Shown piece by piece: positions 22,450-29,587 of a stretch of 36,049 nt of DNA. The notes below the pieces were generated by a model. The model worked only from the letters and a program-made list of their open reading frames with translations, did not search any database and was not told the DNA's origin. Position 1 is the stretch's first letter, and each line of letters starts with the position of its first letter. The DNA is from Patescibacteria group bacterium UBA1400 (lineage in GTDB: Bacteria > Patescibacteriota > Microgenomatia > UBA1400): contig DBQG01000003.1 in the NCBI GenBank assembly GCA_002305125.1, positions 1,133 through 37,181 of the forward strand, in the 5' to 3' direction. A program made the translations under genes and the position numbers.

Positions 22450-24401
22450 GTTTAATTTTTAAAGTTGGTAAAATTGTCGGCGGATCTAAACCGGACTCCT
22501 GGTCTCAAACCCATGTTTTTCTGCCTGAAGACAGGGAAAAACAAAAACAGTTTGGTTATCTTTTGGCAGCCTTTAGCCTAAAGGCTAAAGAAGAAGATTT
22601 GGATATTCCTTCGTTTGGTAAAGAGGTTATTTCCCGTTTTCATGAAATTTATTACTCCAGTACTCAGGAAACTGTTTTTGAAAAACTAAAAATCAGCATT
22701 GCTGATTTAACAGCAGAATTTTCCCAGCAGGTGGAAATAGGTCTTTGTGCGGCTGTAATCATAAAAAAAGAAGAAAAATTAGTGGGTTATTTTAGCGCCA
22801 CCCCCTTTTTTGAGGCTTTGATTTTACGGGCAGAAAACTTAGTACCTCTTTTTGGGCAAAACGACAAACTACAGACAGCCTCAGGATTTTTACAAAATGA
22901 AGACATGCTGGTTGTAGCTACCAAACAGTTTTTAAGTTTAGTACCTCAGGGAAGCCTAAAAGCAGGTTTGGAAAATAAAGATATTACTGAAGCGGTGGAA
23001 AGTGTGGCTCCTATTGTTCACGGTCATAGTGAAAACAGCCAGGCAGCGGCTGTTTTATTTCAGGTAGTTGGAGAACAAAAGGAAGAAAAAGAGAGTTTGT
23101 CAGTTGAATTTGTAAAGGAAAAGGAAACTGTAGAGGAAGATCCTGAAATTAAAACCCCCTCGGAAGCTCCAGTTGCTAAACAGCCCTTTTTCAAAAGAGT
23201 TAAATGGGGGAATGTGAAAGTGTTTTCGCAAGCTTTTATTAGTCATATTAAAAGTTTTAAAAAAGAACCCTCTTTATATGTTTCTGATGAGAAGCAAAAA
23301 ACAAAGGGAAAGAAAACAACTTTTACCATTGCCGTTGTTTTAATCGGCCTTCTTCTAGTGAGTGTTTTTTTAGGTTTAAGAAAAAAGACATCTTCAGAAA
23401 TCACTCAAGTTTCAAACAATCTTATTCAGGAAGTGAGTTACCGTTATGAGCAAGCTTTATCATTGGAGGAGATAAATCCTTTAAGAGCTAAGCTTTTATT
23501 GCAGGAAGCTAGGCAGCTTTTAACGGAAAACCAAGAACAGTCTGGCAGCAAAGACGAGCAGGAAAAACTTTTAGAGCTGCAGAGTAAAATCAATGATAAG
23601 CTGCAGCAGGTAGATAAAGAATATGAACTGGAAAGCGCTGATATTTTTTTGGACATAAGTTTAGTGAAAGAGGGTTTTAAAGGCGAACAATGGGCGGTTT
23701 ATGAAAATGATTTATTCATTTTTGATACTAACAAAGGGACGGTTTTACAAGTTGATTTAAGCACCAAGGCAGTTGAGGTAGTGGCTGGAGGAGAAAAACT
23801 TCAAGGAGGAAGAATGGTAGGTGCAGCTGAGGGGAGGGTTTTTGTTTTAACTACTGGCAGAGTTTTGGTTGTTAGTGTGGTTCAGTCCGAGGTTATTGAT
23901 GAAGTTGAAGCAGAAGATTGGGGGCAAATTGTAGACATGGTGGGATTTGCCAGTAATGCTTATCTTCTAGATAGTCAGGCGGGACAGATATGGAAGTATG
24001 CAGGCCTAGATAAAGGATTGGGTTCAGGAAAAGAGTTTCTCAAAACCAAGACTGATTTTTCTCAGGCAAAAGCTTTGGCAATTGACGGTTCTGTTTGGGT
24101 GGTTTTTGCCAACTCCCGGATAGCCAAGTTTGTAAGAGGCGTTGAAGATAATTTTATTCTTACTGGACTGACAAAGCCATTTTCCTCAGAGGTTAATATT
24201 TATACTGATGAAAACTTAGATAATCTTTATATTTTAGATAGGAAAAATACCAGAATAGTAGTTATCAGTAAAACCGGCGATTATCAGTCACAATATGTTT
24301 GGTCTGGTATTGCCGGGGTGACTGATATTTTTGGATTTGAACAGGAAGGAAAAGTGTTGTTGTTAACAGGAGAAAGAGTTTACGAGATCAGCTTAAGATG
24401 A
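22446..24401 (+). CDS. Single-pass membrane protein with N-terminal cytosolic domain and C-terminal beta-propeller-like domain
   Basis: This 651-aa protein has a cytosolic N-terminal domain of about 215 residues. Its pattern GLCAAVIIKKEEKLVGYFSA and EDMLVVATKQF is reminiscent of PP2C-type phosphatases, but the metal-binding Asp residues are not evident. A charged linker follows, then one membrane helix (about 291-311), a coiled coil (about 320-400) and a region of repeated beta-strand units (about 400-651) that could be an extracytoplasmic propeller. The start and the stop overlap neighbours by 4 nt. No function can be named; a degenerate phosphatase-like sensor is one possibility, at low confidence. 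Confidence 0.55.
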   Translation: MSLIFKVGKIVGGSKPDSWSQTHVFLPEDREKQKQFGYLLAAFSLKAKEEDLDIPSFGKEVISRFHEIYYSSTQETVFEKLKISIADLTAEFSQQVEIGLCAAVIIKKEEKLVGYFSATPFFEALILRAENLVPLFGQNDKLQTASGFLQNEDMLVVATKQFLSLVPQGSLKAGLENKDITEAVESVAPIVHGHSENSQAAAVLFQVVGEQKEEKESLSVEFVKEKETVEEDPEIKTPSEAPVAKQPFFKRVKWGNVKVFSQAFISHIKSFKKEPSLYVSDEKQKTKGKKTTFTIAVVLIGLLLVSVFLGLRKKTSSEITQVSNNLIQEVSYRYEQALSLEEINPLRAKLLLQEARQLLTENQEQSGSKDEQEKLLELQSKINDKLQQVDKEYELESADIFLDISLVKEGFKGEQWAVYENDLFIFDTNKGTVLQVDLSTKAVEVVAGGEKLQGGRMVGAAEGRVFVLTTGRVLVVSVVQSEVIDEVEAEDWGQIVDMVGFASNAYLLDSQAGQIWKYAGLDKGLGSGKEFLKTKTDFSQAKALAIDGSVWVVFANSRIAKFVRGVEDNFILTGLTKPFSSEVNIYTDENLDNLYILDRKNTRIVVISKTGDYQSQYVWSGIAGVTDIFGFEQEGKVLLLTGERVYEISLR

Positions 24402-24847
24402 AAACAGTAAACCGCAAGGCCAGGTTCAATTATCAGATTTTAGAAACTTTTCAGGCAGGAGTTGTTTTAACCGGTCCGGAGGTTAAAAGCGTTAAACAGG
24501 GACAAATAAGCTTAAACGACTCTTATGTTAAAATTGATGAAAACAATGAAGCCTGGTTGGTAAACGCCCACATTCATCCATATAAATTTGCTCCAAATGT
24601 TAGTTATGATCCAACCAGGAGAAGAAAGCTGCTACTGCATAAAAAAGAACTGTTGTCAGTGCAAAAAAAAATAGAGGGACGTAATTTGACCCTGGTACCT
24701 ACTTCATGCTATACTAACAGAGGTAAAATAAAGATTGAGATAGGTATTGCCAAGGGTAAAAAGACCTGGCAAAAGAAAGAGCAGATTAGAAGAAGAGACT
24801 TAGACAGGGAAGCAGAACGTGACTTAAAAGGGGATGTAAAGATTTGA
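24398..24847 (+). CDS. smpB: SsrA-binding protein
   Basis: SmpB binds tmRNA and brings it to stalled ribosomes for trans-translation. This 149-aa protein matches the family closely: NRKARFNYQILETFQAG, GPEVKSVKQGQISLNDSYV, RRKLLLHKKEL, and the basic C-terminal tail. The conserved DKRE after the glycine-lysine turn is QKKE here. The ATG overlaps the previous gene by 4 nt. The last six codons overlap the 5' end of the tmRNA gene, which makes partner and RNA physically interlocked. Confidence 0.95.
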   Translation: MKTVNRKARFNYQILETFQAGVVLTGPEVKSVKQGQISLNDSYVKIDENNEAWLVNAHIHPYKFAPNVSYDPTRRRKLLLHKKELLSVQKKIEGRNLTLVPTSCYTNRGKIKIEIGIAKGKKTWQKKEQIRRRDLDREAERDLKGDVKI

Positions 24848-25246
24848 CGGAATAGCTCTTTAAAAAATAGCAAGCATCCCTTAATCCATGGGATTAAAAC
24901 AGGATTAAACAAAAACTGTCAGCAAATTTACTGACGAAGCAGCTAAATTGAAGGATAGGATTGTAAGCCTTGCAGCTTCTTTACTTCCTGAAAAACAAGT
25001 TGCTCCAGCTTTAGCATTCGCTTAAGTTGGCATCTTAACTGATTTTTCCTAAGGAACCAGTTAAAGGTGAAAACTCACTTAGGACTTAGCTAGACTGCCT
25101 GACTTACAGACTAGCGGCGCAACCAAGTCAAATCAAAGGACGTGTGTTTTGCTTGTTTTCAGCCTTTGATTAAAAAATAAGCTAAGCTTGTAAACTATTC
25201 TTAAAAGCAATTTCGGACGGGAGTTCACTGCTCCCCATCTCCACCA
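24830..25246 (+). ncRNA. ssrA: tmRNA, overlapping the 3' end of smpB
   Basis: The 5' end GGGGATG pairs over 7 bp with CATCTCC at 25236-25242, followed by an encoded ACCA. The D-like segment GATTTGACGG and the 3' segment TTTCGGACGGGAGTTCA match bacterial tmRNA. A tag frame ends with APALAFA and TAA at 25023. If it resumes at AGC (24921, nt 92, near the usual position), it encodes 34 residues: SKFTDEAAKL, KDRIVSLAAS, then LLPEKQ and APALAFA with Val between. Pseudoknot-type complementary stretches follow the stop. The T-loop UUCACUG lacks the usual A at position 58. The resume codon is the least certain part. Confidence 0.93.
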
Positions 25247-25247
25247 A

Positions 25248-25278
25248 TACTTTCTTTAACAATTTAAAAAAGAAAGTA
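25248..25278 (+). terminator. Hairpin after tmRNA
   Basis: TACTTTCTTT (25248-25257) and AAAGAAAGTA (25269-25278) can pair over 10 bp around an 11-nt loop just after the tmRNA ACCA. There is no following U-run and the stem is AT-rich, so it may be a processing or weak termination signal. The ComF-like gene starts 6 nt later. Confidence 0.4.
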
Positions 25279-25283
25279 ATTTA

Positions 25284-25895
25284 GTGAATCTTCTTGATAT
25301 AGTTTTTCCAAAAGTCTGTTTAGGCTGTGAGAAAAACGGCAGCTATCTTTGTTTTGACTGTGTTAACTATCTTAAAAGCTGTCAACACAATGTTTGTCCA
25401 TATTGTTTAAAATCAAGCCGGTTTGGCCAAACACATTTAGACTGTTTAAAAAAAACAAATCTTAAAGGCTTAACTGCAGTGTTCTGGCAAAACAGGATTT
25501 TAAAAAAAGCCTTGTATAAATTGAGGCAAAAGGGCGTTACTGATTTAAAAAACACGCTGTTGGAAATAGCCCTTTCTTGTCTTGGGGAACATCAGGCTTT
25601 AGTAGAGATTATTCAAACAGAAAAACCTTTATTTAACCCTCTGCCTTTAAGCAAAAAACAGGAAAATAAACAAGGTTTTAATCAGGCAGAGTTGTTGGGC
25701 AAGGATTTGGCTAAAAGTCTGGGTCTTACTTATGTGCCTGAGGTAGGGGAAGTTAAAAAAGGAATAAAGACAGGCAGTTATAAATCACTTTTGCTTTTTA
25801 ATGATTTATGGGATAGGCAAAGTTTTTTAAGCGTAGCTGACAGCCTGAAACATAAAGGGATTAGTAGAGTTTGGGCTTTGGTTTTAGCCAGATAA
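25284..25895 (+). CDS. ComF-family protein with degenerate phosphoribosyltransferase site
   Basis: ComF proteins act in DNA uptake and have a zinc ribbon plus a phosphoribosyltransferase-like domain. This 203-aa protein starts with GTG and has CLGC, LCFDC and CPYC Cys pairs in the first 45 residues, then LPLSKKQENKQGFNQAELLGKDLA. The PRPP-binding loop, usually VDDVxTTGAT, is replaced by LFNDLWDRQSFLSVA near 169-183, while the flanking strands and the closing SRVWALVLAR are kept. It probably cannot bind PRPP in the normal way. It follows the tmRNA hairpin. A transformation role is inferred; no other com genes are in the window. Confidence 0.85.
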   Translation: MNLLDIVFPKVCLGCEKNGSYLCFDCVNYLKSCQHNVCPYCLKSSRFGQTHLDCLKKTNLKGLTAVFWQNRILKKALYKLRQKGVTDLKNTLLEIALSCLGEHQALVEIIQTEKPLFNPLPLSKKQENKQGFNQAELLGKDLAKSLGLTYVPEVGEVKKGIKTGSYKSLLLFNDLWDRQSFLSVADSLKHKGISRVWALVLAR

Positions 25896-25911
25896 AAGAG
25901 GTTTTTGAAAG

Positions 25912-26946
25912 TTAGAGTTCCGGTTGAAACTGGCTTAAAAGAGAGGCTGTTTTTTCCTTTAAGCTTTCGGTAACTTTAATCTGGACCAATCCCTTATGAG
26001 GCTGACCATAAAAAATCAGAGTTTTAAGAGGAGACAGCAAAACCAAAGGTAAAACCAGCAAATCTTCTTCCCCCTTGATTTCCAGCACGCCGGTTTTTTC
26101 TGACAGAACAAGAGAGGGTAAAAGCAGCTGTAGTTGCTTTACAGCTTTAAAAGAAATGGTTCCCGGTTTGTTAGGAGCTCTTACATAATTTAAGGCTTTA
26201 TTTTTTAACTCCTGATGTAAATTAACTTTTAGAGGTTGTCTTTGGCAACGGTTGTCAAAGACAGCTAAATTAACAGGAGCTTTATTTAAAAGCAAAGTTT
26301 GGGTAGTAATATCGCCAACAGAAATAACCAGGCTTGGTTTAAGTTTATTGATATTTTGTAAGGCCTTGACTCCGGCCCAAGATAAATTATGCTGGGAGCC
26401 TAGAAGCAGTTTGCCTAAAGGTTTTTTAAAATGATGGCGTTTTTCCTGAGGTAGGGAAAGATTCTTGGTGCCTAAAACCTGAGAGTAAACCCGGCCCTGG
26501 CGGTTAATCTGGCCCAGCCTGATTCTAGTGGAAGAGATTTTTTGTTTATCCTGGGCATTGACAAGATCAAAGGTTTTAATCAGCAACGGCTTAAGACCAA
26601 GAGACAGACGTCTTAAATTAACCTGATGGGCACCGTTAAAAGTATCAGGTGTAACCGCAATAGCCTCAAACCTGTTTTTAAGAGACGGTCCATAAGGATC
26701 AGTTAAGCCAAAGATTTGTACTTTTTTGTCTAAGCTGTTTAAAGAAAGGAAGTTTTTTAAACTCTTAAATCTGGAGGAAAAAGACTGGATGTTTTTACCT
26801 AAAACTTTACCAGAATTAGCCCAGCCGGTGGTTAAACCCAGATACATTTTTTGAGAGTTTTGACTAGCTTTTTTAATAAACTGCTGATGACCTAAGTGCA
26901 AGTGGTCAAAAGTACCGGCCAGCACTAAACTACGGTAATTTTTCAT
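25912..26946 (-). CDS. Fused archaeal-type phosphopantetheine adenylyltransferase and GTP-dependent dephospho-CoA kinase
   Basis: The two domains would carry out the last two steps of CoA synthesis. Residues 1-155 match the archaeal adenylyltransferase family (COG1019-like): LAGTFDHLHLGH (9-20), LTDPYGPSLKNRFEAI and ISSTRIRLG (137-145). Residues 170-344 match DUF359, the GTP-dependent dephospho-CoA kinase of archaea: KPLGKLL, SLVISVGDITT (Asp212), NKPGTIS, KGEEDLLVLP (291-300) and FYGQP (312-316). Bacteria normally use unrelated or differently grouped CoaD and CoaE for these steps. No frameshift is seen at the joint. It is convergent with the ComF-like gene, with a 16-nt gap. CoA feeds the acetyl-CoA-using mevalonate pathway. 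Confidence 0.88.
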   Translation of the reverse strand: MKNYRSLVLAGTFDHLHLGHQQFIKKASQNSQKMYLGLTTGWANSGKVLGKNIQSFSSRFKSLKNFLSLNSLDKKVQIFGLTDPYGPSLKNRFEAIAVTPDTFNGAHQVNLRRLSLGLKPLLIKTFDLVNAQDKQKISSTRIRLGQINRQGRVYSQVLGTKNLSLPQEKRHHFKKPLGKLLLGSQHNLSWAGVKALQNINKLKPSLVISVGDITTQTLLLNKAPVNLAVFDNRCQRQPLKVNLHQELKNKALNYVRAPNKPGTISFKAVKQLQLLLPSLVLSEKTGVLEIKGEEDLLVLPLVLLSPLKTLIFYGQPHKGLVQIKVTESLKEKTASLLSQFQPEL

Positions 26947-26952
26947 AACCTG

Positions 26953-26958
26953 ATTTTA
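26953..26958 (-). promoter_or_regulatory. -10-like element at leaderless spacing before the CoA-synthesis fusion gene
   Basis: On the minus strand TAAAAT ends exactly 6 nt before the ATG at 26946. Unlike the others it is preceded by GAC, not TGn, so support rests only on the spacing. Confidence 0.35.
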
Positions 26959-26985
26959 GTCTTATTTTACCCTGTTTTCAAGAGA

Positions 26986-26994
26986 TGTTATAAT
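26986..26994 (+). promoter_or_regulatory. Extended -10 promoter for the Ser tRNA
   Basis: TGT-TATAAT is a perfect extended -10 ending 17 nt before the first base of the tRNA at 27012. No -35 is evident. Confidence 0.55.
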
Positions 26995-27011
26995 TAAAAA
27001 GACCAGTTAAA

Positions 27012-27097
27012 GGAGGGTTGGCTGAGCGGTTAAAGCGCTGGTCTTGAAAACCAGTGAGCGAAAGCTCTCACAGGTTCGAATCCTGTACCCTCCGCCA
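27012..27097 (+). tRNA. tRNA-Ser (anticodon TGA)
   Basis: The acceptor stem GGAGGGT pairs with ACCCTCC. The anticodon stem CTGGT/ACCAG encloses CTTGAAA, giving TGA. There is a long variable arm, as expected for Ser, and the T-loop is TTCGAAT. The 3' CCA is encoded. Confidence 0.95.
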
Positions 27098-27132
27098 CCT
27101 TTATTAAAAAAGAATAAAAAGGAGAAGTAAAC

Positions 27133-27660
27133 ATGCCCAGCACTTTAAAAAATAATACTTCTGAGGTTACGTTAGTGCCGCCGCCGGCCAAGCAACTTTT
27201 GGCATGGAAAGCACCTTCAAGGCCATTTAAGAAAAAAGACAGGGAATATTTTACTACCATTGCTGCCATTGTTTTTTTGCTGGTAGTTATATTGTTTTTC
27301 TTAAAAGAGTGGATTTTAATAGGCGTAATTGTGTCTTTAATGTTTTTAACTTATGCTTTGGGAACAGTTGCGCCCGGTAATGAGGATTACAAGATTACTA
27401 CCAGAGGAGTAGTAGTGGGAGAAAGACTTTATCCCTGGAATCAACTGACTCAGTTTTGGTTTGAAGATCAGGCAGGGATAAAGGTTTTAAGCATAGCTAC
27501 TATTCTTAATTTTCCCGGTCAGCTTCATTTTGTTTTAGGAGAGATGGAGCAGACAAAAGTTAAGCAGGTGGTAGAAAAATATCTAATCTTTGATAAACCG
27601 AAACCAACAGCTGTAGATAAAGCAACAGAGTGGTTGAAGAAAAAGTTTCCTCTAGAGTAA
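27133..27660 (+). CDS. Two-helix membrane protein with C-terminal PH-like domain, unknown function
   Basis: This 175-aa protein has a polar Pro-containing N-terminus of about 40 residues, two adjoining helices (about 41-60 and 64-82), and a C-terminal domain of about 75 residues: EDYKITTRGVVVGERLYPW, then NQLTQFWFED. The pattern of a small beta domain after a helical hairpin resembles the PH-domain protein at 21569-22213 and DUF5673-like proteins, but I cannot assign it firmly. An AAGGAG SD precedes the ATG at 27133, at good spacing. It lies between tRNA genes, alone. Ends with a short amphipathic, Lys-rich tail. Confidence 0.65.
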   Translation: MPSTLKNNTSEVTLVPPPAKQLLAWKAPSRPFKKKDREYFTTIAAIVFLLVVILFFLKEWILIGVIVSLMFLTYALGTVAPGNEDYKITTRGVVVGERLYPWNQLTQFWFEDQAGIKVLSIATILNFPGQLHFVLGEMEQTKVKQVVEKYLIFDKPKPTAVDKATEWLKKKFPLE

Positions 27661-27697
27661 AAAATAATTAAAAAGTAACAAACAAAATAATAAATAT

Positions 27698-27771
27698 GCG
27701 CTTGTAGCTCAGCGGATTAGAGCGTCTCCCTGCGGAGGAGAAGGTCAGAGGTTCAAGTCCTCTCAGGCGCA
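27698..27771 (+). tRNA. tRNA-Arg (anticodon GCG)
   Basis: The acceptor GCGCTTG pairs with CAGGCGC (one G-T pair), the anticodon stem TCTCC/GGAGA encloses CTGCGGA, giving GCG, and the T-loop is TTCAAGT. The CCA is not encoded. Bacteria usually read CGN codons with ACG edited to ICG, so GCG is uncommon. Confidence 0.9.
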
Positions 27772-27788
27772 CTTTTTCAAGGCTAAAA

Positions 27789-27875
27789 GGAGGAGTGCCG
27801 GAGCGGCCTAACGGCATGGTTTCGAAAACCAATGGAGAGGAAACTCTCGCACAGGTTCAAATCCTGTCTCCTCCG
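27789..27875 (+). tRNA. tRNA-Ser (anticodon CGA)
   Basis: The acceptor GGAGGAG pairs with CTCCTCC. The anticodon loop TTCGAAA gives CGA. The stem ATGGT/ACCAA has one A-A mismatch at its outer end. A long variable arm (GGAGAGGAAACTCTCGC region) supports Ser. The CCA is not fully encoded. Confidence 0.92.
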
Positions 27876-27879
27876 CAAA

Positions 27880-27951
27880 GCTCCTGTAGCTTAATGGACA
27901 GAGTTTTGGTTTCCGGAACCAAAGATGCCAGTTCGATTCTGGCCAGGAGCA
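27880..27951 (+). tRNA. tRNA-Arg (anticodon CCG)
   Basis: The acceptor GCTCCTG pairs with CAGGAGC. The anticodon stem TTGGT/ACCAA encloses TTCCGGA, giving CCG. The T-arm GCCAG/CTGGC holds TTCGATT. It starts 4 nt after the Ser tRNA and ends 2 nt before the Nudix start codon; the CCA is not encoded. Confidence 0.93.
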
Positions 27952-27953
27952 CT

Positions 27954-28472
27954 ATGGACAAGCTAAAAAGAGAGTTCTCAGCCGGATGCGTAGTTTTTAA
28001 AAAAGACAAAGGTCAATTTTTGTTTTTAATCGGCAAACATTCAGGTTATCATAAATGGGTTCTTCCCAAAGGGTTGATAGAACAAGGAGAAAAAGGTTGG
28101 CAAACAGCAGTAAGGGAAACCAAGGAAGAGATGGGGGTTGAGGCCCAACTGTTGAGCTTAAAACCGATTTATAAAGAACAGTATTTTTTTTATGCCACTT
28201 TTAAAGATAAACAGGAAAAAGAAAAGGATAAGCCGGCAAGAAGAGTACAAATTTACCAGGAGCAGGGAGGCAAAAAAACCAGAGTCTTCAAAACAGTCAG
28301 CTTTTATCTGGGAGAGTATAAGTCCGGAGATCCTAAGGGTCATGATTGGGAGATGGAACAGGCCGGTTGGTTTAACTTTAAAAAGGCCTTTGAAAAACTG
28401 GAGTTTAAGGGAGAAAAGCAGGCGTTGCAAAAAGCCAAAGACCTGTTAAAGGAACAAGCAGAAAGAAATTAA
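27954..28472 (+). CDS. Nudix hydrolase
   Basis: This 172-aa protein starts at the ATG 27954; a longer frame from 27795 would only translate two tRNA genes. The Nudix box is seen in the order GLIEQGE, then AVRETKEEMGV, with the expected Gly and the REx2EE metal ligands. VFKKDKGQFLFLIGKHSGYHKWVLPKG precedes it in pattern (start near residue 13), and HDWEMEQAGWF follows. The type with a KWxLPKG motif includes diadenosine polyphosphate and NTP hydrolases, but the substrate is not clear. There is no SD and only 2 nt separate it from the tRNA-Arg, so its mRNA must come from tRNA processing. It overlaps the convergent Nudix gene by 4 nt. Confidence 0.88.
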   Translation: MDKLKREFSAGCVVFKKDKGQFLFLIGKHSGYHKWVLPKGLIEQGEKGWQTAVRETKEEMGVEAQLLSLKPIYKEQYFFYATFKDKQEKEKDKPARRVQIYQEQGGKKTRVFKTVSFYLGEYKSGDPKGHDWEMEQAGWFNFKKAFEKLEFKGEKQALQKAKDLLKEQAERN

Positions 28473-28888
28473 ATAAGCTTGTGTTTACAGATGTCTTCAA
28501 CCGCTTTTTTAGTATAAGAGTTTAAGGGCAGCTTTAAAGCTTTTGGTAAAGATATCCAGTAGTACTCTTGAGCTTCACTGTTAAGTTTGACATTGGTAGT
28601 TTTACATCGGGCCAGATAATCCAAAAAAATAAAGTGTCTTTTTTGAAAAAACTGTTTATCATAAACAGCTTCCTGAAGATTAACAAATTTAAGACCGTTA
28701 ATCTCCAGCCCTGTTTCCTCTTTAACTTCACGTTTGCAGGCAGCCGTGATTGTTTCCCCTTTTTCTATATGGCCGCCGGGAATCATATAAAGGCCAGGCC
28801 ATTTATAAGACTTAAGCAGTAATAGCTCTTTTTTAGGATTAAAGATTAAAATACCTACTACCGGAGAGGGGTCTTTTTCAGCTTTCAT
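28469..28888 (-). CDS. Nudix (MutT-like) hydrolase
   Basis: This 139-aa protein has GLYMIPGGHIEKGET and REVKEETGLE, together the Nudix box with REx2EE. It is of the MutT/NUDT type that often cleans up oxidised or abnormal nucleotides; the true substrate is unknown. It is convergent with the other Nudix gene and overlaps it by 4 nt. The start has a perfect extended -10 at leaderless spacing. The two Nudix proteins share the fold but are not close copies. Confidence 0.88.
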   Translation of the reverse strand: MKAEKDPSPVVGILIFNPKKELLLLKSYKWPGLYMIPGGHIEKGETITAACKREVKEETGLEINGLKFVNLQEAVYDKQFFQKRHFIFLDYLARCKTTNVKLNSEAQEYYWISLPKALKLPLNSYTKKAVEDICKHKLI

Positions 28889-28894
28889 GGTCCT

Positions 28895-28903
28895 ATTATA
28901 ACA
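28895..28903 (-). promoter_or_regulatory. Extended -10 promoter, leaderless start of the MutT-like gene
   Basis: On the minus strand TGT-TATAAT ends exactly 6 nt (AGGACC) before the ATG at 28888. It is one of six such starts in the window. Confidence 0.6.
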
Positions 28904-28992
28904 ATAAAAAACCTAGTATTTAAAACAAATTAACAAAAAAACCAAAACAAGTTAAAACTTTTGTTAAACATCCTGATAATAATAAGGAAAGT

Positions 28993-29001
28993 TGCTATAA
29001 T
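28993..29001 (+). promoter_or_regulatory. Extended -10 promoter for tRNA-Ser (GGA)
   Basis: TGC-TATAAT is a perfect extended -10 ending 23 nt before the tRNA at 29025. A matching -35 is not evident (CTGATA at 17-nt spacing). Confidence 0.55.
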
Positions 29002-29024
29002 ATAGAGGTTTGAAAAAGGAAATA

Positions 29025-29108
29025 GGAGGAGTCGGATAGAGGCCTATTCCACACGCTTGGAAAGCGTGCAAGCGCAAGCTTACGTGGGTTCGAATCCCAC
29101 CTCCTCCG
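29025..29108 (+). tRNA. tRNA-Ser (anticodon GGA)
   Basis: The acceptor GGAGGAG pairs with CTCCTCC. The anticodon stem CACGC/GCGTG encloses TTGGAAA, giving GGA. It has a long variable arm, and the T-loop is TTCGAAT. The CCA is not encoded (GCA follows). Confidence 0.95.
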
Positions 29109-29135
29109 CAATATTTAAGACCTCAATTTTATAAT

Positions 29136-29555
29136 ATGAACAGTTTACAAAATAAATCATGTTATTTTTGCGATTCAAGGGTAATTGATAAAGAGGAAGT
29201 ATTGCAGGAAGGCAGTTGTGTTTTTCTTTCCAAACCAGGATATAACCCAAAAGGAGTTTTAGTTGGTTCCGGGGTTATTATTCCCCTTGCTCATAGAACC
29301 TCTCCATTTGAATTAACTGCAAAAGAGGTCGTGGACATGTTTAAACTGCTTAAAAAAGTCAAACATTACCTTGATGAAAAGTATCAGCCCGACGGTTATA
29401 GTTTGGGATGGAATGTGGGAAAGGTTAGCGGACAAGCCATAGCCCATGTTCATCTTCATGTTATGCCAAGATATAATGATGAGCCCCTGGCAGGCAAAGG
29501 CATCAGGTTTTTTTTAAAACAGGAGAATAATAAGCGTCAATCTGCTGCCAGATAA
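29136..29555 (+). CDS. HIT-family nucleotide hydrolase
   Basis: This 139-aa protein has the histidine-triad signature GQAIAHVHLHVMPR with the His-x-His-x-His order, and a CYFC pair at the N-terminus (residues 9-12), as in zinc-binding HIT proteins. These enzymes hydrolyse purine nucleotide phosphoramidates or dinucleoside polyphosphates. The length and the SLGWNVGKVSGQ segment fit. It lies 27 nt after the Ser tRNA and may share its transcript. A second His is usual upstream of the triad; PLAHRTSPFELT is the likely site. Confidence 0.88.
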   Translation: MNSLQNKSCYFCDSRVIDKEEVLQEGSCVFLSKPGYNPKGVLVGSGVIIPLAHRTSPFELTAKEVVDMFKLLKKVKHYLDEKYQPDGYSLGWNVGKVSGQAIAHVHLHVMPRYNDEPLAGKGIRFFLKQENNKRQSAAR

Positions 29556-29587
29556 AAACCAAGGGAACTGCAAGTTAAATCTAAGCC

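Noticed and set aside
27795..27953. A longer N-terminus for the Nudix protein
   Set aside because: It would translate through two tRNA genes; the Nudix family begins at the ATG 27954.
29130..29135. TATAAT directly before the HIT gene as its promoter
   Set aside because: It touches the ATG with no room for a start site at or before the codon; AT-rich chance is more likely.
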